Position numbers and translations under genes: made by a program
The notes under the pieces: generated by a model
Told to the model about the DNA's origin: nothing
The model's database searches: none
Seen by the model: the letters and a program-made list of their open reading frames with translations, nothing else
Shown: piece after piece, positions 1 to 6,211 of the stretch
Layout of the letters: each line of letters starts with the position of its first letter
How positions within the stretch are numbered: position 1 is the first letter of the stretch
DNA from: Archangium sp.
GTDB taxonomy: Bacteria > Myxococcota > Myxococcia > Myxococcales > Myxococcaceae
Length of the DNA stretch: 14,570 nucleotides
Reading direction: 5' to 3'
NCBI GenBank assembly: GCA_016793585.1
Contig: JAEUJR010001006.1
Span: forward strand, 1 to 14,570

Positions 1-284
1 CTGCTCGCCCAGTCGAGATCGGTGGTGCCGTTCCACTGCGACGTCTTCGCCGCCTCGTACAGCCGCGTCAGCTCGGGCTTGTCGCGCAGGTAGTTCCAGT
101 CGAAGCGCACCGAGTAGTCGACGGGCATGTTCGAGATCCCGTCCTGCTTGCCGCGCTTCTGCACCATGCCGCGAAAGGCTGGCCCCAGCAGAGAACGGAG
201 CACCTGCAGGTTCCCCGACGCCGTGGCGTCTTTCATCAGCGGCAGCGTGTCGATCGCGTTCGAGAAGGTGTCGATGATCGCCAT
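1..284 (-). CDS. Probable ferritin-like protein, partial (N-terminal part only)
   Basis: The gene begins at ATG 284-282 and runs off the left edge, leaving 94 complete codons. A good ribosome-binding site (GGCAGGAG, about 290-298) lies just upstream, inside the 3' end of the TetR gene. Only 3 bases separate the TetR stop from this start, so the two genes are almost certainly co-transcribed and translationally coupled. The visible protein starts MAIIDTFSNAIDTLPLMKD and later has a stretch reading LYEAAKTSQWNGTTDLDW. That last motif resembles the N-terminal part of ferritin-like or diiron-oxygenase-like proteins, where a 'YExAKxxQWN...D.DW' segment precedes the iron-binding helices. The ExxH iron ligands would lie outside the window, so the family call is an inference from memory. 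The reading frame is well supported; the function is not. Confidence 0.6.
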   Translation of the reverse strand, partial: MAIIDTFSNAIDTLPLMKDATASGNLQVLRSLLGPAFRGMVQKRGKQDGISNMPVDYSVRFDWNYLRDKPELTRLYEAAKTSQWNGTTDLDWAS

Positions 285-287
285 GGG

Positions 288-980
288 TCAGCTCCTGCCT
301 TTCAGGGTCGCCGCCATCAGCCCGGCGAAGTGGGAGTCGAGATCTCGCGGCCTCGCCGGCTCGTGCAGCAGCCCGAACGCGAGGTACGAGAAGAACGTGT
401 CGGCGATCTGCGCTGGCGTACGATCGCCATCGGGCCGGTACCAGGTGGCGACCCAGTTGATGGCGCCAAAGCCGAAGTGCCGCACCAGCTCGAGATCGAG
501 CAACGGCCGCGCCCGGCCGCTCGCGTGAGCGTCGATCAGCAGGCCGTCCCAGAACGATTCGTACTTGCCGCGCTCGCGCTCGACGCCTTCACGCGCCCCG
601 GCCGGCAACGAGCGCCAGTCGAAGAGCAGCACGTAGAGCGAGTCGTCGCCGTTGCAGAGGAGCTCGAGGTGCGCCCGAAGGCCGAGACGGAGCCGCTCGA
701 TGGGATCGGTGACGTCGCCGATCGCCGCCAGCACCGCGTCTCGTGCCCGCTGCACCGCCCGGTTCATCAGCGCGAGCAGCACGTCGTCTTTGCTCGCGTA
801 GCGGTAGTGAAGACTGCCCGGCAGCATGTTCGCCGCCGCCGCGATCTCTCGCACCGTCGTCGCCGCGAAGCCCTTCTCGCGAAAGAGCTTCCCCGCCGCC
901 TTCAAGATGCGCTCGTCAGCCCCTGCTTCAGGCGCCGGTTGTGCCGGGGCTGGAGGAGCCACCGTCTGCGTCTTGGCCAT
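288..980 (-). CDS. TetR/AcrR-family transcriptional regulator
   Basis: This is a 230-residue one-component regulator of normal TetR length. After a Pro/Ala-rich leader (about residues 1-20) comes a typical TetR DNA-binding domain: ERILKAAGKLFREKGF (helix 1), then TTVREIAAAANMLPGSLHY with the helix-turn-helix, then RYASKDDVLLALM. The all-alpha C-terminal ligand domain contains NWVATWYRPDG, a pattern I associate with TetR regulators of acyl-CoA, lipid or steroid catabolism; the ligand cannot be read from the sequence. I chose ATG 980-978. An in-frame TTG at 992-990 would add four residues but overlaps the operator candidate. No clear Shine-Dalgarno precedes either start, so a leaderless or near-leaderless message is possible. 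The ferritin-like gene follows 3 bases downstream and is the obvious co-regulated target. Autoregulation through the 981-1011 repeats is likely. Confidence 0.93.
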   Translation of the reverse strand: MAKTQTVAPPAPAQPAPEAGADERILKAAGKLFREKGFAATTVREIAAAANMLPGSLHYRYASKDDVLLALMNRAVQRARDAVLAAIGDVTDPIERLRLGLRAHLELLCNGDDSLYVLLFDWRSLPAGAREGVERERGKYESFWDGLLIDAHASGRARPLLDLELVRHFGFGAINWVATWYRPDGDRTPAQIADTFFSYLAFGLLHEPARPRDLDSHFAGLMAATLKGRS

Positions 981-1011
981 ACGACCAAACAACCATGGTC
1001 AAACGACCAAA
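981..1011. promoter_or_regulatory. Candidate operator of the TetR regulator
   Basis: A perfect inverted repeat TGGTC-AAAC-GACCA occupies 996-1009. In addition, the 9-mer ACGACCAAA occurs twice as a direct repeat, at 981-989 and 1003-1011, 22 bases apart (about two helical turns). A small palindrome ACCATGGT sits between them at 992-999. All of this lies in the 42 bases between the preceding gene's stop and the TetR ATG, where the TetR promoter must lie. The arrangement suits cooperative binding of two TetR dimers and autorepression. The repeats are seen directly; binding is inferred. Confidence 0.6.
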
Positions 1012-1016
1012 TGCAA

Positions 1017-1037
1017 GCCCCCTCAGCGGCAGGGGGC
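1017..1037 (-). terminator. Hairpin over the stop codon of the Cys-rich lipoprotein gene, possible terminator
   Basis: Read on the minus strand, GCCCCCT and AGGGGGC form a perfect 7-bp, nearly all-GC stem with a 7-base loop. The TGA stop codon (1025-1023) lies across the loop/stem junction. The tail after the stem is TTGCATTT, only a weak U-tract, so termination may be partial or the hairpin may mainly protect the 3' end. Its place between the lipoprotein gene and the TetR promoter fits a terminator. Confidence 0.45.
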
Positions 1038-2471
1038 GCAGGCATGCCCGGCGTCGGGGAGCGTGGCGCAGAGCGAGGAGGCGCACTCGGCGTCGTTCCG
1101 GCACTCGGTGCCCAGCGCGAACCGATCACCACAGAGGCCCGTCGTCGCCCCCGGCGCGCGCACGCACGCGAGCTCGAGCGCGCACCCGGCGGCCATCACG
1201 TCGCACGGCTGGCCGCGTTGCGCGCGCGCCACACACGTCGAGCCGCAGACGAGCTCTGACTGACAGCTGGCCTGGCACTGCTCTCCTTCACGGGCGAGCG
1301 GCTGACAGAACTCACGCGAGCACGAGAGCCCCGGCTGGCACGGCTCGAAGTCGAAGATGCTGTCGGAGCAGCCCGCGTCGACGCCCAGCCGCGCGCGACA
1401 GGTGCCCCGGCGCGGCCGTGTGCCTCCATCGGGGAAGGCGTTGGCCCGCTCGGCACAGTACGCACCGCCCACACAGTTCTCGTTCTCGTCGCACTCCGCG
1501 CCGATGGGCTGCGTGAAGCGCACGACGCGGCACTGGCCGCCCAGGCACGTGCCTTCGATGCAGCCGTCGTCCTCCTGCTGATTCGTGCACGCCTGCCCGA
1601 GCGCGATGCGGGGCTGACACGTACCGGCATTCACCAGCAGGCCCTGGTAGTCGATCACTGCGTCTTTGCAGAAACGGCCCGAGCCACAGTGCTCCTGGAA
1701 CCGGCACGGAACGCCTGGCGAAGGAACGCTGCAGCGAGCGACTCCGCCGTCGAACGGCGTCACGCAGAAGCCGCCGTCGACGCACTCGAAAGCCGTCTGA
1801 CACGGCGCGCCCTCTGCGATTCGCAGCGCGCACCGGCGAACCCCGGCGTCATCGGCGGGCTGCGTGAACGGGCAGAACGCACCGAAGCCGCAGCTGTTGA
1901 ACATGTCGCACGCCTCGCCCGGCCGCTTGAGCGGCTGACAGGTTCGGCACCCCAGCGTGTTCGGCTGGCAATACGTGCCCTCGGTGCACTCGATGAAGCT
2001 GCACGGAGCCCCCACCCCACCCGCCGGCTGCCAGGGGTCGCAGAAGGTCACCGTCGAGCAGGAGCCCGCGTCGGCCTGCGCTGCGAAACCGTCGAGGCAG
2101 CGCTTCGCCACCACGTCGCCGAAGCGCCACGCACCGGCATCGAGCTTCGTCAGCTCGGCCGCACACTGGAGGTTTCTGGTCGAAAGGCACGATGCGCGCT
2201 GCGCGGCCGCGAGAGACCCGCACCGCTGCTCCGCGTCACATTGGGCTGTCGTGTACGCGGCGCAGTACGCGGAAGGTGAGATCAACGGCGCGACGCTGCC
2301 ACCCGCCGCGCCGCCCGCGGTCGACCCACCAGTTCCACCTGCAGAGGCAGAACCACCGGCCGCGACCGAGCCACCGCCGACGGAACTCCCGCCAGCGGAG
2401 CCTCCATCAGTTCCCGACGGCGAAGGACAACCGCACAGACCGATCACGGCGAGGGCGAGGAGCTTGCGCAT
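1023..2471 (-). CDS. Secreted lipoprotein with repeated cysteine modules (Dickkopf-N-like)
   Basis: This 482-residue lipoprotein starts at ATG 2471-2469, preceded by a purine-rich ribosome-binding site (GAGGGAGGGG). The signal peptide MRKLLALAVIGLCGC has a lipobox (LCGC), so it should be lipid-anchored to the envelope. A Gly/Ser/Ala spacer follows at about residues 17-60. The rest holds about 50 cysteines in nine or so copies of a module with the spacing G-x2-C-x(3-8)-C-x(4-6)-C, for example GAPCQTAFECVDGGFC, GVPCRFQEHCGSGRFC and GAECDENENCVGGAYC. Myxobacterial proteins of this type are often labelled 'Dickkopf N-terminal cysteine-rich domain'. The cysteines are presumably paired in disulphides outside the cytoplasm. 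No catalytic motif is visible and the function is unknown; adhesion or ligand binding is only a guess. It lies 39 bases downstream of the M13 peptidase gene on the same strand and may share its transcript. Confidence 0.88.
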   Translation of the reverse strand: MRKLLALAVIGLCGCPSPSGTDGGSAGGSSVGGGSVAAGGSASAGGTGGSTAGGAAGGSVAPLISPSAYCAAYTTAQCDAEQRCGSLAAAQRASCLSTRNLQCAAELTKLDAGAWRFGDVVAKRCLDGFAAQADAGSCSTVTFCDPWQPAGGVGAPCSFIECTEGTYCQPNTLGCRTCQPLKRPGEACDMFNSCGFGAFCPFTQPADDAGVRRCALRIAEGAPCQTAFECVDGGFCVTPFDGGVARCSVPSPGVPCRFQEHCGSGRFCKDAVIDYQGLLVNAGTCQPRIALGQACTNQQEDDGCIEGTCLGGQCRVVRFTQPIGAECDENENCVGGAYCAERANAFPDGGTRPRRGTCRARLGVDAGCSDSIFDFEPCQPGLSCSREFCQPLAREGEQCQASCQSELVCGSTCVARAQRGQPCDVMAAGCALELACVRAPGATTGLCGDRFALGTECRNDAECASSLCATLPDAGHACAPCR

Positions 2472-2510
2472 CCCCTCCCTCTACTCCCGGCCCGGCCAAC
2501 TCCCTACGGC

Positions 2511-4619
2511 TCACCACACGACGCAGCGATCGGTGCCGCGGCGAATCATCGCGGCCTTCTCCGAACACTGGAACGCCGTCTGGAACGCGTCGAGGTTTCC
2601 GAGCGGGCCCTTCACTCGGGCGAACGGCGGCGCGTGCGGATCAGTGGCGGCGCGAACTTTCGCGGTCTCGTCACGAACCTTCGTGCACCACGACTGCGCG
2701 AACCCGAGGAAGAACTGCTGGCTGCGCGAGAAGCGGAACTGCGAGTCGGCGTCGCCCTTCTTCGCGTACCAGTCGGCCATGGCCGCGTGCGCCAGCTTGA
2801 GGCCGCCGAGGTCGGCGATGTTCTCACCCAGCGTGAGATCGCCCTTCACCTTCACGTCGCCGATGGCCGTGTAGCCGTCGAACTGCTTCTTCACGCACGA
2901 GGCCTTCTCGACGAACGCCTTGCCCACCGAGGCCGACCACCAGTCCTTGATGTTGCCGTCGACGTCGAACTGCCGGCCTTCGTCGTCGAAGCCGTGGGTG
3001 ATCTCATGGCCCACCACCATGCCCATCGAGCCGAAGTTCACGGCGTCGGTCGCGGCACGGTCGAAGAAGGGCGGCTGCAGAATGCCTGCGGGGAAGACGA
3101 TCTCGTTCTTCTGCGGGTCGTAATAGGCGTTCACCGTCGGAGGCGACATGAGCCACTCGTTGCGATCGACGGGCTTGCCGATCTTCGCGAGCTGACGCTG
3201 CACCTCGAAACGATTCGCCGCGAGCGAGTTGCCGAAGAACGACGTGCGCGAGGTGGTGAGCTTCGTGTAGTCGCGCCACGTGCCCGGGTAGCCGATCTTG
3301 TTGTTGCCCACCATGCGGGTGACCTTCTCGAAGGCCGCCTTGCGGGTGGGCTCGTCGAACCACGAGAGCGACGCGAGGTTCGACTCGAACGACTTCTGCA
3401 ACGACTCCACCATCGCGCTCGTGCGGGCCTTGCCGTCTTCGCCGAACGCCCGGCGCACGAACTCGCGGCCCAGCGCCTCACCGAGATCGCCGTCGGTGTA
3501 CGCGACGCACTTCTTCCAGCGCGGGCGGTCGGCCTTGGCGCCCGTGAGCGCCTTCGACGAGAAGTTGAACGCCTCGTCCTGGAACACCTTCGGCAGGGCG
3601 GGCGTGGTCGACCGCAGCACCACCCACGTGAGGTACGAGTTCAGCAGCTCGGGCTTCGTGTCTTTCGCGATCGCCGCGACCTCGACGAAGTACGGCACCG
3701 AGTTCACGTTGATGGCCTTGAGGTCCTTCGCGCCGACGGCCGTGAAGTACGCGTCCCACGCGAAGTCCTTCGCCTGCGCCGAGAGACCGTCGCGGTTGAT
3801 GCGGTTGTAGAGCTTGTTCGGGTCACGGCGCTCGACGCGGGTCTGGGCCACCTTCGCGAGCCGCGTCTCGATGGCCATCACCTCGTCGGCTTTGCGCTGG
3901 CAGTCCTTCGCGGGCAGGCCGAGCAGGCCGAACATCGCCTCGACGTGCGACTTGTACTGCTCGCGCACGGTCTTCTTGTCTTCGTCGAAGTAGTAGTCGC
4001 GATCGGGCAGGCCAAGGCCGCTCTGGTCGAGCGAGCCGATCACCTCGGTCGAGTTCTTCAGATCCTGAATGGCGCCGATGTCGAAGAACGGGCGGAAGCC
4101 GGCCGCGTGAATCGTGCCCACGCTCGTGGCGAGCGACTTCGCGTCTTTCACCTTCGCGACCTGATCGATGAACTTCTTCACCTCGGGCAGCGCCTTCTCG
4201 AGGCCCGCCTCGTCGGTGCAGGTGGCGTAGTAGTCACCGAGCTGCTTCGCGAACGCGGTGCCCTCGGGCAGCTTGTTGGCAGCGGCCTCCTCGAGAATGG
4301 TCTTCTGCAGCGCCTCGTTGCGCTCGAGGATCGAGACGAAGCCACGCGAGTACAGCGGGCGATCGGCGGGAATCTCGGTCTTCGCCATCCAGCCGCCGCA
4401 GGCGTACTGGTAGAAATCGGCGCACGGGTCGGCGCTCAGATCCATCGCGGCCTCGTCGAGCCCGGGCGGCATGGGCTTCTTGAGATCGGCCACGAACTTC
4501 GGCGGCTCGGGCGGCGGCGCTGCGGCCTCCTTCGCAGGAGCAGCGGGCGCTTCCTTCTGCACGGGCTGCTGGGTGGCACAGCCGGCGACGAGAATCAGGG
4601 CGAGAGCAGACAGACGCAT
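2511..4619 (-). CDS. M13-family zinc metallopeptidase (neprilysin/PepO-like) lipoprotein
   Basis: This 702-residue protein has the length of complete M13 peptidases, which cleave small peptides outside the cytoplasm. The signal peptide MRLSALALILVAGC ends in a lipobox (VAGC) and is followed by an Ala/Pro/Lys/Glu linker to about residue 45. The N-terminal M13 domain follows, with DPCADFYQYACGGW near residues 64-77. The catalytic domain has every hallmark: the substrate-binding NAYYD at 497-501, the zinc site HEITH at 538-542 (zinc His538 and His542, catalytic Glu539), GENIADLGG with the third zinc ligand Glu599 and Asp603, and the C-terminal CVVW (CxxW) at 699-702. No key residue is missing, so it should be active. 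Being a lipoprotein rather than a type II membrane protein like mammalian neprilysin is common in bacteria. The VOC gene lies 62 bases upstream on the same strand. The start is unusual because its ribosome-binding site lies in a hairpin (4621-4641). Confidence 0.97.
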   Translation of the reverse strand: MRLSALALILVAGCATQQPVQKEAPAAPAKEAAAPPPEPPKFVADLKKPMPPGLDEAAMDLSADPCADFYQYACGGWMAKTEIPADRPLYSRGFVSILERNEALQKTILEEAAANKLPEGTAFAKQLGDYYATCTDEAGLEKALPEVKKFIDQVAKVKDAKSLATSVGTIHAAGFRPFFDIGAIQDLKNSTEVIGSLDQSGLGLPDRDYYFDEDKKTVREQYKSHVEAMFGLLGLPAKDCQRKADEVMAIETRLAKVAQTRVERRDPNKLYNRINRDGLSAQAKDFAWDAYFTAVGAKDLKAINVNSVPYFVEVAAIAKDTKPELLNSYLTWVVLRSTTPALPKVFQDEAFNFSSKALTGAKADRPRWKKCVAYTDGDLGEALGREFVRRAFGEDGKARTSAMVESLQKSFESNLASLSWFDEPTRKAAFEKVTRMVGNNKIGYPGTWRDYTKLTTSRTSFFGNSLAANRFEVQRQLAKIGKPVDRNEWLMSPPTVNAYYDPQKNEIVFPAGILQPPFFDRAATDAVNFGSMGMVVGHEITHGFDDEGRQFDVDGNIKDWWSASVGKAFVEKASCVKKQFDGYTAIGDVKVKGDLTLGENIADLGGLKLAHAAMADWYAKKGDADSQFRFSRSQQFFLGFAQSWCTKVRDETAKVRAATDPHAPPFARVKGPLGNLDAFQTAFQCSEKAAMIRRGTDRCVVW

Positions 4620-4620
4620 G

Positions 4621-4641
4621 CGACCTCCGGAAAAGAGGTCG
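4621..4641 (-). promoter_or_regulatory. Hairpin enclosing the ribosome-binding site of the M13 peptidase gene
   Basis: On the minus strand, CGACCTC and GAGGTCG form a perfect 7-bp stem around the loop TTTTCCG. The downstream arm overlaps the only good Shine-Dalgarno sequence (GGAGG), which ends four bases before the ATG at 4619. When folded, the stem would hide the ribosome-binding site and could throttle translation. With no U-tract after the stem it is a poor intrinsic terminator for the VOC gene. The structure is seen directly; a regulatory role is inferred. Confidence 0.5.
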
Positions 4642-4681
4642 CGGCCTTACCGCACCGCACGTCGATGATCGACGAATCGCT

Positions 4682-5068
4682 TCAGGGCGCGTCGAAGGGG
4701 TGGTGGCTGAGGCCGACGAGCGTGCCCTCGGGATCTCGCACGTAGATCGTCCACCCGGTCTGCTTCACGATCGGCACGCCATGCGCGGCCAGTTCGACCT
4801 CGATGGCCCGCCGCGCCGCCGGAGCGATGCGCAATGCGATCATCGATGGCCCCAACGCCCCGTCGGGCACCGTCACGCCTTCGGCCAGGTGTTCGATCGC
4901 CAGAAAGCCACTCTCGCCGCCGACCGAGACCCAGACGCTGCGAAGCGTGCCGTCGTCGCGGTGCCAGCGTTTGACTTCGGGCAGCCCCAGCACCGTGCGG
5001 TAGAAAGCCGAGACGCGCTCGACGTCACGCACCTGAATCGCGAGGTGGTGGAACCCGAGGGCCTGCAT
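4682..5068 (-). CDS. VOC-family (glyoxalase/dioxygenase-fold) protein
   Basis: This 128-residue single-domain protein has the paired beta-alpha-beta-beta-beta modules of the vicinal oxygen chelate superfamily. The first module reads GFHHLAIQVRDVERVSAFY followed by LGLPEV, and the second ends in IYVRDPEGTLVGLSHHPF, matching the usual 'v.DPdGn..el' close of a VOC domain. Metal ligands normally come as two per module. The first module offers His7 or His8 and Glu59 (FLAIEH). In the second, the expected His is absent (MIALRI) and the expected terminal Glu is Gly (LVGL), although a His pair follows directly. Metal binding is therefore uncertain and no substrate can be named. The ATG at 5068-5066 overlaps the upstream stop codon as TGATG, which implies translational coupling; a GTG directly before it is an alternative start. 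Confidence 0.9.
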   Translation of the reverse strand: MQALGFHHLAIQVRDVERVSAFYRTVLGLPEVKRWHRDDGTLRSVWVSVGGESGFLAIEHLAEGVTVPDGALGPSMIALRIAPAARRAIEVELAAHGVPIVKQTGWTIYVRDPEGTLVGLSHHPFDAP

Positions 5069-5241
5069 CACGGCAACGAGTCGAGGTACCTGCGAATCGC
5101 CTCGAGCATCGGCGACGGCTCCTCGACCGCGATCACCGTCGACTTCACGACCTTGAGGCGGCGGCCCGCGAAGTCGAACGACGTGGGCGGGCGAACGTCA
5201 CGCTGCTGCTGCAACGCCAGGTTCGTCGAGCGCGGAGGCAT
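5068..5241 (-). CDS. Small protein of 57 residues, function unknown
   Basis: I recognise no family. The frame opens at ATG 5241-5239 with a strong ribosome-binding site (CCGGAGGA, about 5249-5256) inside the end of the RHH gene. It closes with TGA 5070-5068, which overlaps the VOC start. The protein is mildly basic. It begins MPPRSTNLALQQQ, has a central FDFAGRRLKVVKSTVIAVE likely to be beta-rich, and ends in PSPMLEAIRRYLDSLP, which looks like an amphipathic helix. There is no signal peptide or membrane segment, so it is probably cytoplasmic. The good ribosome-binding site, the one-base spacing from the RHH gene and the overlap with the VOC gene together argue that it is translated. A role as partner or accessory of the RHH protein is only an inference from position. 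Confidence 0.65.
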   Translation of the reverse strand: MPPRSTNLALQQQRDVRPPTSFDFAGRRLKVVKSTVIAVEEPSPMLEAIRRYLDSLP

Positions 5242-5242
5242 T

Positions 5243-5470
5243 TCAGTCGTCCTCCGGCTTGCGGTCGTACTTGCTCAGCAGATCGTCGACGGCCTCACGC
5301 AGGTACTCGCTCTGCGCGATGCGGGTGCGCTTCGACAGCTCGCGCAGCTTCTCGACCTTCTCCTGCTCCACCAGCACGTGCGTGCTGACGACCTCTCGCT
5401 CGGACTTGGTGATCAGGTCCCGGTCTGACGTCGACTCGGTGACGGGAACTGCCATGGGCGCGTCGTGCAT
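5243..5470 (-). CDS. Ribbon-helix-helix (CopG/Arc-like) DNA-binding protein
   Basis: This 75-residue protein starts at ATG 5470-5468, where AGGAGA (5475-5480) is a good ribosome-binding site; an ATG seven codons upstream lacks one. After a polar leader of about 27 residues comes the RHH fold: a strand around VVSTHVLVEQ, helix A EKVEKLRELSKRTR, and helix B AQSEYLREAVDDLLSKY. An acidic tail (RKPEDD) ends it. RHH proteins dimerise and insert the paired strands into the major groove. They are found as antitoxins and as small metabolic regulators. It is the first gene of the run, directly after the tRNA terminator, and is followed one base later by the 57-residue gene. Autoregulation of this operon is plausible, but I could not identify an operator with confidence. 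Confidence 0.85.
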   Translation of the reverse strand: MHDAPMAVPVTESTSDRDLITKSEREVVSTHVLVEQEKVEKLRELSKRTRIAQSEYLREAVDDLLSKYDRKPEDD

Positions 5471-5550
5471 TTCGTCTCCTGTGTGGCGCAAGCGACAAGG
5501 CGCTACAGCCCTGTGCTGACCGGATGAGACGCTGCGATCGGGGGGTGGTC

Positions 5551-5586
5551 AAAAAAACAGCCCCGACTCGGTGACGAATCGGGGCT
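5551..5586 (-). terminator. Rho-independent terminator downstream of tRNA(CAU)
   Basis: On the minus strand, AGCCCCGATTCG pairs with CGAGTCGGGGCT to give a 12-bp stem (one G-T wobble) with the tetraloop TCAC. A G and a run of seven T (5557-5551) follow. It lies 17 bases past the 3' end of the tRNA on the same strand and ends its transcription ahead of the RHH operon. Confidence 0.95.
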
Positions 5587-5603
5587 TCGAACGCTTGGGT
5601 TAG

Positions 5604-5677
5604 TGGCCAGGGACGGACTCGAACCGTCTACCTGCGGATTATGAGACCGCCGCTCTAACCAGATGAGCTACCTGGCC
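5604..5677 (-). tRNA. tRNA with CAU anticodon, probably elongator tRNA-Met
   Basis: A 74-base cloverleaf can be drawn: acceptor GGCCAGG/CCTGGCC with discriminator A, D-arm GCTC...GAGC, anticodon arm GCGGT-CTCATAA-TCCGC, a 5-base variable loop, and T-arm GACGG-TTCGAGT-CCGTC. The anticodon is CAT. Elongator Met is the likelier identity, but a tRNA-Ile2 whose C34 becomes lysidine has the same genomic anticodon and cannot be excluded by eye. It is not the initiator, because the three G:C pairs next to the anticodon loop are missing. The pair closing the anticodon loop is a T-T mismatch. CCA is not encoded (CTA follows the discriminator). The strong terminator at 5551-5586 follows. Confidence 0.95.
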
Positions 5678-5750
5678 GTGACTTCGTGAAACGGGCGCGG
5701 CTCTACATGGCCAATCGTGCGTCCGCAAGCACCACGACGAGGCCCCCCGT

Positions 5751-6194
5751 TCAGCCCTGACGGCCGGCGTACCGGGAGTGATCGACCAGCAGACACCGGT
5801 CCTGCACGACGTCGATGCCCGCCTCGACCAGCTTCTGGGCGAACCCGTCGTTGCGAATGCCGAGCTGGAGCCAGACCACCTTCGGCTTCGCGGCCAACAC
5901 GTCGTCGAGGTGCGGCGGCAGATCGTTCGGGCGGCGGAACACGTCGAGCAGATCGACGGGCCCGCCGGGAATGTCGGCCACCTTGCGGTACACCCGCTCG
6001 CCGAGAATCGTCGTCACCTCGGGGTAGTAGACGGGCACGGGAATCACCTCGAGCCCCTGCTCCTGCAGGTACGCGGGCACGTCGAAGGCCGGCTGCCCCG
6101 CCTGCGCCTCGGTCTTGATGCCCAGCACGGCGATGCGCTTCGACGCGTTCACCACCGCCGCGATGCCTGCCTCGTCTTCGATGATTCGAGCCAT
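5751..6194 (-). CDS. CoA-binding protein (YccU-like, CoA_binding_2 family)
   Basis: This 147-residue protein matches the usual size of stand-alone CoA-binding Rossmann proteins, related to the nucleotide-binding domain of succinyl-CoA synthetase alpha. The first strand and loop read RIAVLGIKTEAQ, followed by VPAYLQEQGLEVIPVPVYY and a later VDLLDVFRRPNDLP. The family's closing block is clear: KPKVVWLQLGIRNDGFAQ, then AGIDVVQDRCLLVDHSRY with the conserved Cys and His. Its cellular role is not established even in well-studied bacteria. The start is ATG 6194-6192, with no strong ribosome-binding site. The tRNA lies 73 bases beyond its stop on the same strand. Only 17 bases separate its start from the divergent hydrolase gene, so its promoter must overlap that gene's coding region. 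Confidence 0.9.
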   Translation of the reverse strand: MARIIEDEAGIAAVVNASKRIAVLGIKTEAQAGQPAFDVPAYLQEQGLEVIPVPVYYPEVTTILGERVYRKVADIPGGPVDLLDVFRRPNDLPPHLDDVLAAKPKVVWLQLGIRNDGFAQKLVEAGIDVVQDRCLLVDHSRYAGRQG

Positions 6195-6211
6195 GGGTCG
6201 CGAGGCTAACC

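Noticed and set aside
2634..4745. Plus-strand open frame of about 700 codons opposite the M13 peptidase gene
   Set aside because: High-GC antisense shadow rich in Arg, Leu, Val and Glu. The peptidase frame carries all catalytic motifs.
5068..5470. Reading the RHH and 57-residue genes as a toxin-antitoxin pair
   Set aside because: The 57-residue protein has no toxin-family motif, and both genes are coupled to a VOC gene; the idea rests only on size and adjacency.
5700..5728. Possible promoter of the CAU tRNA (TTGCGG, 17 bases, TAGAGC on the minus strand)
   Set aside because: Only three of six consensus bases match in each hexamer, too weak to list as a feature in high-GC DNA.
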